Both the position numbers and the translations under genes were made by a program. Source: Flavobacterium sp. TAB 87 (GTDB lineage: Bacteria > Bacteroidota > Bacteroidia > Flavobacteriales > Flavobacteriaceae). From it: a stretch of DNA of 64,000 nt. Below the pieces are notes generated by a model. It saw nothing but the letters and a program-made list of their open reading frames with translations. It was not told the DNA's origin and did not search any database. Each line of letters starts with the position of its first letter. Within the stretch, counting starts at the first letter, position 1. Shown here piece after piece: positions 1 to 8,119 of this stretch. The stretch is from NCBI RefSeq assembly GCF_001529295.1, contig NZ_LLWK01000036.1:124001-188000 (forward strand). Direction: 5' to 3'.

Positions 1-546
1 CAAATAAGTGCGATGCGTTTTAGGCAATTCGGTGATAATCTCGTCTAAGCTTTCTTTTAGGATCGAAACCATTTCGTCGGCTTCATCTAAAACTAAAAAT
101 TGTGTTTGTGATAAATCAATTGCTTTGCGCTGCAATAAATCAATTAAACGGCCTGGGGTAGCCACTACAATATGTGTAGGTGCTTTGAGCAATTCGATTT
201 GAGGTTTTATAGGTGTTCCACCACAGATTGCTGCAATAGAAATTTTAGTTTGGTATTTCGAAAAAGATTCTAAATTAGCAAAAATCTGTTGTCCTAATTC
301 TCTCGTTGGCACTAATACAACAGCCTGAACGTGTTCTTGCTCTGTACTTACAAGTTGCAACAAGGGCAATGCGAAAGCGGCTGTTTTTCCTGTTCCTGTT
401 TTAGCTAAACCAACAACATCGGTTTCATTTTTAAGAAGTAACGGAATTATCTGCTGCTGAATTTCGGTTGGAGAAACAATGTCCAATTCTGTTAAGGCTT
501 TGAGAATCGGTGCTGTAATTCCTAATTTTTTAAAATCTTCTGACAT
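1..546 (-). CDS. DEAD-box ATP-dependent RNA helicase (N-terminal part, cut by window edge)
   Basis: Reading the minus strand from the ATG at 546 gives 182 codons with no stop before base 1, so the gene continues outside the window. The visible part is the first RecA-like domain of an SF2 RNA helicase: Q motif (SPTEIQ), Walker A (AKTGTGKT), motif Ia (PTREL), a GG motif, motif Ib (TPGR) and motif II (LDEADEM). Such proteins unwind short RNA duplexes in ribosome assembly or mRNA turnover; which one cannot be told without the C-terminal half. The start sits in an AT-rich stretch and the next gene downstream is outside view. Confidence 0.9.
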   Translation of the reverse strand, partial: MSEDFKKLGITAPILKALTELDIVSPTEIQQQIIPLLLKNETDVVGLAKTGTGKTAAFALPLLQLVSTEQEHVQAVVLVPTRELGQQIFANLESFSKYQTKISIAAICGGTPIKPQIELLKAPTHIVVATPGRLIDLLQRKAIDLSQTQFLVLDEADEMVSILKESLDEIITELPKTHRTYL

Positions 547-667
547 TGTTTATTTTTTTGAATTTATTCGAGTGTAAAGGTACGCTGTAAAACTTAAAAT
601 CCCACAAGTTTGCTGTGCACTTGTGGGATTTTGCATAAGATAAATGTGTTATGAATGCTGGATTTTT

Positions 668-745
668 TAGCCCCGATGGAAGCGGCATCCTTTTTTGGGC
701 GGGGTTCGCCCGAAAAAGATACAGTGTACAGCGGGAATAGCTCCT
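668..745. repeat. Intergenic repeat, copy 1 (TAGCCC...GATACAG...TAGCTCCTA family)
   Basis: A 78-base element between two minus-strand helicase genes. It opens with TAGCCCC and closes with GGGAATAGCTCCTA. In the middle lies a hairpin: arm 690-701 pairs with 707-718, with a GGGTT loop at 702-706. A second copy lies at 20723-20799 with the same flanks and loop but a different stem sequence. I recall similar repeats from intergenic regions of Flavobacterium genomes, but have not searched for them. Confidence 0.8.
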
Positions 746-753
746 AACAAAAA

Positions 754-2298
754 TTAATCTTCGTCAGGCTCATTCATTATTTTTTCACGGTATTTTTTAC
801 CTATTAATAAGACCATTTTTAGTTTATAATCGTCGACCAACCATTCGCGGTAATTTTTACTGCATTGGCTTAAACACTTAGAGTAGCGCTTGATGCGGCA
901 GTCGATATCGTCATCTAATTCGCGACCTAATGATTTTGCTTCTTGCAATGTTTCGGTATTATCAACGCACATCGCTGCGTGTTGTTCCAGCGATTTTTCT
1001 AATACGACCTTCGAGCGTTCATTTTGCGCTATCGCTAATTTATGCTCTTCATCTACATCAAAATTAACTTCGGCTGTTTTACTAAATTTAGCCCTTAATT
1101 CTGGTGGCATCGTATATTTGAAAAACAATTCAATTTCGGTGTCATCGCGCAAATTCTCTAAGTAAAACTCTGGTGATTTAAAAATATGCTGCCAATTGAC
1201 CGCATCACTCCACAGTCCAAAACGAGCTGCATTGTTACCTAGATCGATTACATTAAAATCGCTTTTACCTGGTAATTTTCGAGAACCACGACCAATCATC
1301 TGAAAATATAAAGTCAAGGACTTGGTAGCACGATTAAGGATAATTGTATCTACAGTTGGCTCATCAAAACCAGTAGTTAAAATTCCGACTGAGGTTAAAA
1401 TGGCATCTGGTGTTTTTTTGAACCATTGCAATATATCCTTACGCTCTTCGGTACCGCAAGTGTTGTCTAAGTGACGAATCTCGTAGCCTGCTTCGCGAAA
1501 AGTTTCGTAGACGTATAAGGAAGTATGAATACCATTATTAAAAATCAAAGTCTTTTTGCCCAAAGATTTCTCGGTATAGGCATGCAATAATTTTTCCTGC
1601 ATCACCGAATTGGTATATAAATCGTCTGAAGATTTTACCGTATAATCACCGTTGATTCCGACCTTCAAGGAGGTCAAACCAACATCGTAACTGTAGGTCG
1701 TTGCTTTTGCTAAGAATCCTTTACCAATAAGCGATGCAATCGTGTCTCCTACGATTAGTTCATCATAACTTTGGTGCATGGGTAACTTGATATTAGAACT
1801 TAGTGGTGTCGCTGTAACGCCTAATATGAAAGCATTTTTAAAAGAATTTAATAATTTTCGGAAGGAATTGTAATGCGCCTCATCAATAATTACTAATCCA
1901 ATATTGTCTAAGTGTAATTTTTCGTCGTTGATACGATTTTTAAGCGTTTCGACCATTGCCACAAAACATGAATAATCGTTTTGGTCTGGCAATTCTTTTA
2001 CCTTACTATTAATAATTTTGTTTTTGACACCAAAGCCCTTCAGCATTTTTGAAGTCTGTTTACAAAGCTCGATACGGTGTGTTAACACTACTACTTTTTT
2101 GTCATTATGCGATAAATAACGACGAACGATTTCAGAAAAAACTACTGTTTTTCCACCTCCTGTGGGCAACTGATACAGCAAGTGATATTTCTCTGGAGTA
2201 CCGTCTAATCGTTCAAAAATGGCATCAATATCTTTTTGCTGATAGGCATAAAGTTCTTTCCGTTCTTCCTTTTCTACTTCTAAAATATTTTGAGACAT
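754..2298 (-). CDS. RadD-like SF2 DEAD/DEAH helicase
   Basis: A 514-residue helicase when started at the ATG at 2298; the longer frame from 2319 would begin at a TTG codon. Visible motifs are Walker A (LPTGGGKT), DEAH (IIDEAHY), GVTATP and motif VI (QMIGRGSR), followed by about 130 residues of charged, helical C-terminal sequence. The arrangement resembles RadD/YejH and the helicase part of type I restriction enzymes, but no nuclease or methylase gene lies alongside, so a housekeeping DNA-repair role is more likely than restriction. The exact substrate is unknown. Confidence 0.85.
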   Translation of the reverse strand: MSQNILEVEKEERKELYAYQQKDIDAIFERLDGTPEKYHLLYQLPTGGGKTVVFSEIVRRYLSHNDKKVVVLTHRIELCKQTSKMLKGFGVKNKIINSKVKELPDQNDYSCFVAMVETLKNRINDEKLHLDNIGLVIIDEAHYNSFRKLLNSFKNAFILGVTATPLSSNIKLPMHQSYDELIVGDTIASLIGKGFLAKATTYSYDVGLTSLKVGINGDYTVKSSDDLYTNSVMQEKLLHAYTEKSLGKKTLIFNNGIHTSLYVYETFREAGYEIRHLDNTCGTEERKDILQWFKKTPDAILTSVGILTTGFDEPTVDTIILNRATKSLTLYFQMIGRGSRKLPGKSDFNVIDLGNNAARFGLWSDAVNWQHIFKSPEFYLENLRDDTEIELFFKYTMPPELRAKFSKTAEVNFDVDEEHKLAIAQNERSKVVLEKSLEQHAAMCVDNTETLQEAKSLGRELDDDIDCRIKRYSKCLSQCSKNYREWLVDDYKLKMVLLIGKKYREKIMNEPDED

Positions 2299-2404
2299 GC
2301 TTTTTATTGGTTTTTGCAAAAATACACCTAAAAAACAGTTATTCCTTGTGATTTTGCTTAAATTAAATCAAATAAATCCTAAAGATTGAATTATCTTACC
2401 GTTT

Positions 2405-2929
2405 TTATAAAGTGATTTTCTCTAAAATAGCTTCAAAATCAGACCTGTTCTTCCATTTTTTTCTCTTTGCTTCCTCAGCAATGGCGGTAATTCGCTCATT
2501 AAACTCTTCAAAAATTCCGTTTGAAATACTAAAAGTGACTGCCTGTTCGAAAGAATTGAACATGCTCTTGTAAAAAAGTTCCTGCTTTATCAAGTTTCCA
2601 GCTGCATACGTTTGTGCGATTTCAATGTTATAAAGCATAACATCTGCAATTACGAACGGATCAACTCCCAAAACAATAAAATGTTTTACGATTTTTTGAG
2701 CCACAGATCGGCGCATCTTCGCTTTGCCTCTTCGAGTTACTTTTATAGGAAAATATTCGTTCGAAATTTTAATTTTTGCTTCGTGCAAAAGTGTTTCCTC
2801 TTTTGGATTAAAAACAAAGTCGTAAAATACTTTTACTGGCGCAAATTTTTCATACAATTCAATTATTTGATCTTGTAATTGCTCTTGCGAAAGCTCGGTT
2901 AAATATTTTTTTAAATCGCGTTTACTCAT
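2405..2929 (-). CDS. DUF6155 family protein
   Basis: A 174-residue protein from the ATG at 2929; the frame extends to a TTG at 2950 that I reject. The sequence is soluble, basic and mostly helical, beginning MSKRDLKKYL and containing VFNPKE and KAKMRRSVAQK segments that I associate with the Bacteroidota family DUF6155. No catalytic motif is evident and the function is unknown. A TANNTTTG-like box on the minus strand (TACTTTTG, 2955-2948) lies just upstream. Confidence 0.75.
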   Translation of the reverse strand: MSKRDLKKYLTELSQEQLQDQIIELYEKFAPVKVFYDFVFNPKEETLLHEAKIKISNEYFPIKVTRRGKAKMRRSVAQKIVKHFIVLGVDPFVIADVMLYNIEIAQTYAAGNLIKQELFYKSMFNSFEQAVTFSISNGIFEEFNERITAIAEEAKRKKWKNRSDFEAILEKITL

Positions 2930-3030
2930 AATCAATAGGTAAAAGTACAAAAGTAATTTGTTTGAGTTTAGATACCTAGAAAACCAAAGAGAATACCTAA
3001 TTTTACGCTTTATTTTTAAACAACATTCAA

Positions 3031-3315
3031 ATGCTTAAGATTTTTAAGATTACCGCGATTTTAGAGGGGATTTCCTATTTAGTTTTGTTCGCAAACATGC
3101 TTTTTATCAAACCAACAAATTTAGAATTGTATAAAACTTTACTATATCCAATTGGAATGAGTCACGGTGTTTTATTTATTGCCTACGTATTATTAGCTGT
3201 TTTACTTAAAAGAAGTCAAAAATGGAGTATTCCGGTTTTTGGATTTATCTTATTAGCTTCTTTACTTCCTTTCGCTACTTTTTATATTGAACAGAAATAC
3301 TTAAAAAACGCTTAG
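3031..3315 (+). CDS. DUF3817 family membrane protein
   Basis: A 94-residue integral membrane protein with three predicted hydrophobic segments (about residues 7-25, 40-60 and 68-87) and the family start MLKIFKITAILEGISYL. DUF3817 proteins are small, widespread membrane proteins without an assigned function. It ends one base before the start of the mechanosensitive channel gene, so the two are probably cotranscribed, which hints at an envelope or osmotic role but does not prove one. Confidence 0.8.
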   Translation: MLKIFKITAILEGISYLVLFANMLFIKPTNLELYKTLLYPIGMSHGVLFIAYVLLAVLLKRSQKWSIPVFGFILLASLLPFATFYIEQKYLKNA

Positions 3316-3316
3316 T

Positions 3317-4573
3317 TTGTTAGAAAAATTATTTAATATATTATACCCTATTTTACGTGATTTAGGCATGAGCAGGATTTCTGCGTCGTACTTAAGCTTA
3401 GTCGTAAATATCGTGGTTTTAATAATAATGGCGTTCGGTATTTACTACATCGCACGACTTTTTTTGGTGACTTTAATGGCCGTTTTTGCACAACGCACCA
3501 AAACCAAGTTCGATGATTTTTTGATTTCAAACAAAACAGCAAAATACACGGCGTATCTTATTCCTGCATTTTTTATTTATGCGGCAGTTCCTATAATTTT
3601 AGACAAATATGATTATTGGCAATTAACCTTTGAGAAAATATTTGGTATTTACATCATTTTCTTAATGTTGTGGATTATTCGTACCGTTTTTAATTCTCTT
3701 AAAGATTACCTAAAAAACAAACCAGAATACAGCGACAAACCAATCGATAGCTTTATTCAGGTCATTATGATTGTGCTTTGGATATTTGGAGTTACAGTAA
3801 TGATTTCCAAGTTGTTCGGAATCAAACAAACTGAACTGCTTACTATTCTAGGAACCTTGTCGGCAATTATTATCTTGATTTTTAGAGACACGATTTTAGG
3901 ATTTGTGTCAAGTGTGCAAGTTTCTATAAATGATATGGTTCGTATTGGCGACTGGATTACTATGGACAAGTTTGGCGCCGATGGTGATGTGATCGAGATT
4001 AACCTAACTACTGTAAAAGTGCAGAATTTTGACAAAACCATTACTACTATTCCAACTTACGCATTAAGTTCTGAGTCTTTTCAGAACTGGCGTGGGATGT
4101 TAAAAGGAGATGGAAGACGAATTAAGCGTCATGTGTTGATAAAAAGCAGTACGATTCGGTTTTTAAACAATGACGATTTAGCTCGTCTGCGTTCTGTCGA
4201 GTTGATTACCGCTTATATCGATTCGAGACAAGTGGAGATTGAAAAATACAATACCAATCATAACATAAATAAAGAACTGCATGTTAATGGCCGTAACATG
4301 ACCAATTTAGGATTGTTTCGCAAGTACATCTCTGTGTATATGGCCAACCAAAGCGGTTTAAACGAGAATATGGTTATGATGTGCCGTCAGTTGCAATCGA
4401 CAGAATTTGGTGTTCCGTTGGAGATTTACGCTTTTTCTAAAGACAAACGTTGGGCAAACTACGAGTATATTATGTCTGATCTTTTTGATCATATATTTGC
4501 GGCAGTTCCGTTATTTGATTTAGAGATTTTCGAAATGCCATCTAAATTACAAATTACCGATAATAACAGGTAA
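3317..4573 (+). CDS. ybdG: YbdG-type mechanosensitive (MscS superfamily) channel
   Basis: A 418-residue inner-membrane protein with about five N-terminal membrane segments, then the MscS core: an amphipathic pore helix near residues 175-205 followed by the beta domain (MVRIGDWITMDKFGADG, VIEINLTTVKVQNFD, TTIPTYAL). The C-terminal part (RRIKRHVLI, PLEIYAF) matches what I remember of E. coli YbdG in order and length (about 415). Such channels release solutes on hypo-osmotic shock. The start is a TTG: no in-frame ATG exists upstream because a stop lies at 3302-3304, and an ATG at 3368 would remove part of the first conserved segment. Confidence 0.85.
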   Translation: MLEKLFNILYPILRDLGMSRISASYLSLVVNIVVLIIMAFGIYYIARLFLVTLMAVFAQRTKTKFDDFLISNKTAKYTAYLIPAFFIYAAVPIILDKYDYWQLTFEKIFGIYIIFLMLWIIRTVFNSLKDYLKNKPEYSDKPIDSFIQVIMIVLWIFGVTVMISKLFGIKQTELLTILGTLSAIIILIFRDTILGFVSSVQVSINDMVRIGDWITMDKFGADGDVIEINLTTVKVQNFDKTITTIPTYALSSESFQNWRGMLKGDGRRIKRHVLIKSSTIRFLNNDDLARLRSVELITAYIDSRQVEIEKYNTNHNINKELHVNGRNMTNLGLFRKYISVYMANQSGLNENMVMMCRQLQSTEFGVPLEIYAFSKDKRWANYEYIMSDLFDHIFAAVPLFDLEIFEMPSKLQITDNNR

Positions 4574-4596
4574 TAAACTTTTAAATAAATAAAATT

Positions 4597-4643
4597 TCCA
4601 CAAATTAATAGCAATTGCAACGTGTTAGTTTGTGGATTTTTTT
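4597..4643 (+). terminator. Rho-independent terminator after the YbdG-type channel gene
   Basis: The arms TCCACAAATTAA (4597-4608) and TTAGTTTGTGGA (4625-4636) pair over 12 positions with one G-U pair, followed by a run of seven T. It lies 23 bases after the stop codon. Confidence 0.75.
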
Positions 4644-4756
4644 ATGAATACTAATTTTACAAGTAAAGCAAGTTGAATGTTTATGTAAAACTGAGGGTTT
4701 ATTTTTTAAAATAGACTGCTACTGTCGTTAATTTTTTTTAATTTTAAAGAAAAACA

Positions 4757-5158
4757 ATGGCCAATAGAGATTCATTTTTAAAAGAATTTAGAGGAGAAGT
4801 TTTAGGAACGACTAGTTCACAGTCATCTCCAGATGAAGTTTTTCAAAACCAAGTACTTCGGCCGATTCTAAAACTTCAGAACGATTTACTTATTTCAGTT
4901 TTTGTATATTATGTACAAAAAAACAAAGTTGATTTCTTTACTTTTTCGGTAGATAAAAAGTTACATGCGATTGAAAATTCCATTCAGAAGGATATTAAAT
5001 TTCGAAACACTTTAAAAGGAATAGTAATCGGACTTTTTTCATTAGAAGAATACCAAAACTACATTCAAAATTCGTCTAGTTTAAATAAACGAATGATGAC
5101 ATTAATTATTGAGAGATTGCGAAGTCAAGTACAATTGCTAGAAATTCAACCGAATTAA
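4757..5158 (+). CDS. Conserved hypothetical protein (small Flavobacteriaceae family)
   Basis: A 133-residue soluble protein. It begins with a conserved-looking FLKEFRGEVLGTTS stretch and continues with alternating helices and strands. I recall relatives in Flavobacteriaceae labelled glyoxalase, but I see none of the metal-binding pattern of the VOC/glyoxalase fold, so that name should not be trusted. It stands alone between a terminator and the dioxygenase gene. Function unknown. Confidence 0.65.
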   Translation: MANRDSFLKEFRGEVLGTTSSQSSPDEVFQNQVLRPILKLQNDLLISVFVYYVQKNKVDFFTFSVDKKLHAIENSIQKDIKFRNTLKGIVIGLFSLEEYQNYIQNSSSLNKRMMTLIIERLRSQVQLLEIQPN

Positions 5159-5198
5159 AAAGTTTTCTTAAAGACCCAAACGACTACCAAATTATATT

Positions 5199-5206
5199 TA
5201 TCTTTG
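5199..5206 (+). promoter_or_regulatory. Candidate -7 box (TATCTTTG) upstream of the oxygenase gene
   Basis: The sequence TATCTTTG fits the Bacteroidota -7 consensus TANNTTTG and lies 54 bases before the ATG at 5261. I find no clear -33 TTG at the usual spacing, so this is a weak call. Confidence 0.35.
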
Positions 5207-5260
5207 TTTGTGATCAGCATTTCTTATGCTTTTCAACTTTTTTAAATTAATATGTAAAGT

Positions 5261-6211
5261 ATGCAAAACATTCCTAGTGTAGACTTACGTGATTTCCTTT
5301 CGGACGACCCGGAACGTAAACAAAAATTTGTAAATGAAATCGGAAATGCATTTGAAAACATAGGCTTCGTTGCCTTAAAAGGTCATTTTTTAGAAGACCA
5401 ATTGGTAAACGAGCTGTATGGTGAAATTAGAAAGTTTTTTGCCTTACCACTAGCGACTAAGCACGGCTACGAAATTCCCGAAATTGGCGGTCAAAGGGGG
5501 TACGTGTCTTTTGGAAAAGAACATGCTAAAGGCAGAAAAGAAGGCGATTTAAAAGAGTTTTGGCATTTTGGACAATATGTAGATTCAAGTTCAAAGTATG
5601 CTGCAGAATACCCAGATAATGTACAAGTAAGTGAGTTGCCTCGTTTTAATGTAGTGGGTAAACAAGCGTATCAAATGCTCGAAAAAACGGGCGTTTATGT
5701 GTTGCGCGCTTTAGCGTTGCATTTAGGTTTAGATGAATTTTATTTTGACCAATATGCGCACGAAGGAAATTCAATTTTGAGACCAATTCACTATCCTCCT
5801 ATTACATCTGAGCCAGAAAATGCGATTCGAGCAGCAGCACATGGTGATATCAATCTAATTACATTGTTGATGGGGGCTCAAGGAAAAGGATTGCAAGTGC
5901 AAAACCACAACGGAGAATGGCTTGATGCAATTGCTGCAGAGGATGAATTAGTTATTAATGTGGGTGATATGTTGTCACGACACACCAATAATAAACTAAA
6001 ATCTACCATTCATCAAGTAGTAAATCCGCCGAGAGAATTATGGGGAACTTCTCGTTATTCTATTCCGTTTTTTATGCACCCTGTTAGTGATATGAAACTA
6101 GATTGTTTAGCGAATTGTATAAATAGTGAAAATCCGAAAAAATTCGATGATATTACTGCAGGAGACTATTTGCACGAACGTTTGGTTGATTTAGGATTGA
6201 TAAAAAAATAA
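5261..6211 (+). CDS. Isopenicillin N synthase-like 2-oxoglutarate/Fe(II) oxygenase
   Basis: A 316-residue member of the non-haem Fe(II) and 2-oxoglutarate-dependent oxygenases. The N-terminal DIOX_N region begins at IPSVDLRDFL. The iron site is visible as H194-x-D196 (AAHGDIN) and a later histidine in KSTIHQVVNP, and the cosubstrate-binding R-x-S follows in SRYSIPFF. The family oxidises small molecules; bacterial members are of varied and mostly unknown substrate. No biosynthetic cluster surrounds it, so beta-lactam synthesis should not be inferred. A strong hairpin follows the stop. Confidence 0.85.
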   Translation: MQNIPSVDLRDFLSDDPERKQKFVNEIGNAFENIGFVALKGHFLEDQLVNELYGEIRKFFALPLATKHGYEIPEIGGQRGYVSFGKEHAKGRKEGDLKEFWHFGQYVDSSSKYAAEYPDNVQVSELPRFNVVGKQAYQMLEKTGVYVLRALALHLGLDEFYFDQYAHEGNSILRPIHYPPITSEPENAIRAAAHGDINLITLLMGAQGKGLQVQNHNGEWLDAIAAEDELVINVGDMLSRHTNNKLKSTIHQVVNPPRELWGTSRYSIPFFMHPVSDMKLDCLANCINSENPKKFDDITAGDYLHERLVDLGLIKK

Positions 6212-6230
6212 TAAATTAAAATCAAGTTAT

Positions 6231-6274
6231 AAATTCCAAATTCCAAGGTTGTATTACTTTGGAATTTGGAATTT
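6231..6274 (+). terminator. Hairpin downstream of the oxygenase gene
   Basis: Two perfect 16-base arms, 6231-6246 and 6259-6274, each made of a repeated ATTCCAA/TTGGAAT unit, separated by a 12-base loop. It is followed by T-rich sequence and lies between the oxygenase and the SUI1 gene, so it may terminate or attenuate readthrough. Confidence 0.65.
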
Positions 6275-6297
6275 AATTTTTCAAAATTTCAGATACA

Positions 6298-6627
6298 ATG
6301 GATTTACAAGACCAATTAAAAAATTTATTTCCCGATCACCAAGCAGCTCCAGAAGAAGAAATTATTGCTGAAGTAAAAGAATTGTGGATTCAGGACGAGC
6401 CAATGATTTGCAAATTTGAAAAGAGAAAAGGAAAACCAACAACTATAATTGAAGGCTACACCGGCGATCAAGAAGACTTTAAAATATTAGCTAAAGAAAT
6501 TAAAACTAAGTTAAGTGTTGGTGGAAGTTACAAAGACGAATCCATTATCATTCAAGGTGATTACCGTGATAAAATTATGGCAATTTTAAAAAAGAAAGGA
6601 TTTAAAGTTAAACGTGTTGGCGGATAA
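6298..6627 (+). CDS. eIF1/SUI1-family translation initiation protein (YciH-like)
   Basis: A 109-residue basic protein carrying the SUI1 domain: FEKRKGKPTTIIEGYTGD, then KILAKEIKTKLSVGGS and DESIIIQGD..KIMAILKKKGFKVKR. The GGS..KD.SIIIQGD pattern is the family signature. Bacterial YciH resembles eukaryotic eIF1 and is thought to act on start-codon fidelity on the 30S subunit. The Bacteroidota forms are somewhat longer at the N terminus, as here. Confidence 0.88.
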   Translation: MDLQDQLKNLFPDHQAAPEEEIIAEVKELWIQDEPMICKFEKRKGKPTTIIEGYTGDQEDFKILAKEIKTKLSVGGSYKDESIIIQGDYRDKIMAILKKKGFKVKRVGG

Positions 6628-6758
6628 AATGCGTTAGAATACAAATTAATAAGTAAATGTTTTTAATAGAAAAAAGATCTTTTAAGTTTTAAACCTTCTT
6701 CTCTTTAAAAAAATTTGAATTTTGCTTCGCAGCAACGTAGTACCTTAAAAACTAAAAC

Positions 6759-7628
6759 ATGATTAAATCTTCAGAATTGATTTTAAATCCAGACGGAAGT
6801 GTCTATCACTTAAATTTACTTCCTGAAAATATAGCACACGATATTATTTTTGTAGGCGATCAAAATCGCGTAGAAAAAATTACGCAACATTTTGATTCCA
6901 TTGAATTCTCAACTCAAAAAAGAGAATTTAAGACTCAAACCGGAATGTACAAAGGCAAACGAATTACGGTCATTTCAACCGGAATCGGTCCTGATAATAT
7001 TGACATCGTAATCAACGAACTGGATGCTTTAGTAAATATTGATTTAAAAACGAGAAAAATAAAAAAAGAAATTAGTTCTTTAAATATTATTCGAGTAGGA
7101 ACTTCGGGCTCACTACATGCAGATATCCCAGTAGATAGTTTTGTAATGTCTACTTTCGGACTAGGGTTAGACAATATGCTTCGCTCCTATTTAATCGATG
7201 AAGTTTCAAATGCGGCACTCGAAGAAGCTTTTTTTATTCATACTAATTGGGACATCCGAAAAGGAAAACCATATGTAATTGCTTGTTCTAATAAATTGGA
7301 AAAAATAATAGAAAGTGATCAAATCTTTAAAGGAATTACAGCTACCGCTGGCGGATTTTACGGTCCACAAGGAAGAGTTTTACGACTAAATATCCAAGAT
7401 GAGAAGTTGAATAATAAGATGGATAGTTTTGACTTTAATGAAAATAGAATTACCAATTTAGAAATGGAAACTGCTGCAATTTATGGGCTTTCGGCTTTAT
7501 TAGGACATCACGCTTTATCGCTAAATGCAATAATTGCCAACAGAGCTACAGGCGATTTTAGCGAAGATCCGTATAAGGCAGTCGATGAGCTAATAGCATA
7601 TACTTTAGATAAACTGGCAAATAGTTAA
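6759..7628 (+). CDS. Nucleoside phosphorylase (uridine phosphorylase-like)
   Basis: A 289-residue PNP_UDP_1 family enzyme. Visible are the phosphate and nucleoside site elements VGDQNRVEKI, STGIGPDNIDIV and IIRVGTSGSL, and the late NLEMETAAIYGLSAL segment with the conserved ME pair that contacts ribose. The family splits nucleosides with phosphate to base and ribose-1-phosphate. Uridine is the likely substrate class but this is inferred from general resemblance. The next gene begins three bases after the stop, making this the first gene of a four-gene run. Confidence 0.85.
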   Translation: MIKSSELILNPDGSVYHLNLLPENIAHDIIFVGDQNRVEKITQHFDSIEFSTQKREFKTQTGMYKGKRITVISTGIGPDNIDIVINELDALVNIDLKTRKIKKEISSLNIIRVGTSGSLHADIPVDSFVMSTFGLGLDNMLRSYLIDEVSNAALEEAFFIHTNWDIRKGKPYVIACSNKLEKIIESDQIFKGITATAGGFYGPQGRVLRLNIQDEKLNNKMDSFDFNENRITNLEMETAAIYGLSALLGHHALSLNAIIANRATGDFSEDPYKAVDELIAYTLDKLANS

Positions 7629-7631
7629 AAA

Positions 7632-8105
7632 ATGACAGCTACACATAAAAAAATTATATTTAAATATTACAGCGATTACTTACAAGATACTATTACAGAA
7701 ACCATGTGGGCAGAAATAATAGATTTAGAAAAAGGACATTTTAAATTAGATAATATTCCGTTTTTTGGCCCGCTCATTGCGACAGGAGATTTATTTTATG
7801 CAGAGAAAGAAGCAGATGACGATCGCTTTGTGTACAAAAAGACGATCCAAAATTCTGGAAATTCAATTGTGCAAGTCATAATTTTAGAAAAAGATTTTGA
7901 TACAGAAGTTATTAGAGAAAAACTTCAAGTAGTTCAATGTGTTTCAGAAGTTTTAAATGAAATCTTCTTTGCTGTAGAAATCACTAAAGATGTAGATTAT
8001 TCTATCGTGAAAACTATCTTAACAGAATTTGAAACACTTTCTATACTGCAATTTGCAGAACCTTGTCTTTCAGAAAAGCACAGAACTGATTTATTGAAAA
8101 ATTAA
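7632..8105 (+). CDS. DUF4265 family protein
   Basis: A 157-residue soluble protein of the DUF4265 type. The recognisable stretch is TMWAEIIDLEKGHFKLDNIPFFGPLIATGDLFYAE, of which the MWAE and DNIPFFG parts are typical. The family has no proven function. It is tightly packed between the nucleoside phosphorylase (3-base gap) and the binding-protein gene (14-base gap). Confidence 0.75.
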   Translation: MTATHKKIIFKYYSDYLQDTITETMWAEIIDLEKGHFKLDNIPFFGPLIATGDLFYAEKEADDDRFVYKKTIQNSGNSIVQVIILEKDFDTEVIREKLQVVQCVSEVLNEIFFAVEITKDVDYSIVKTILTEFETLSILQFAEPCLSEKHRTDLLKN

Positions 8106-8119
8106 AATTTAAAACAATT

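Noticed and set aside
890..1165. Plus-strand frame within the RadD-like gene
   Set aside because: Serine-rich shadow of the opposite strand without conserved features; several similar shadows lie within ppc, ettA, mutS2 and acs.
754..2298. Type I restriction system
   Set aside because: Only a helicase is present, with no HsdM, HsdS or nuclease domain attached; the HsdR-N protein at 23921 is 21 kb away and has its own context.
2299..2319. TTG-initiated extension of the RadD-like helicase
   Set aside because: An ATG at 2298 follows eight codons later and the extra residues look unconserved.
5261..6211. Beta-lactam biosynthesis gene
   Set aside because: Similarity is to the broad oxygenase family; no ACV synthetase or other pathway genes are near.
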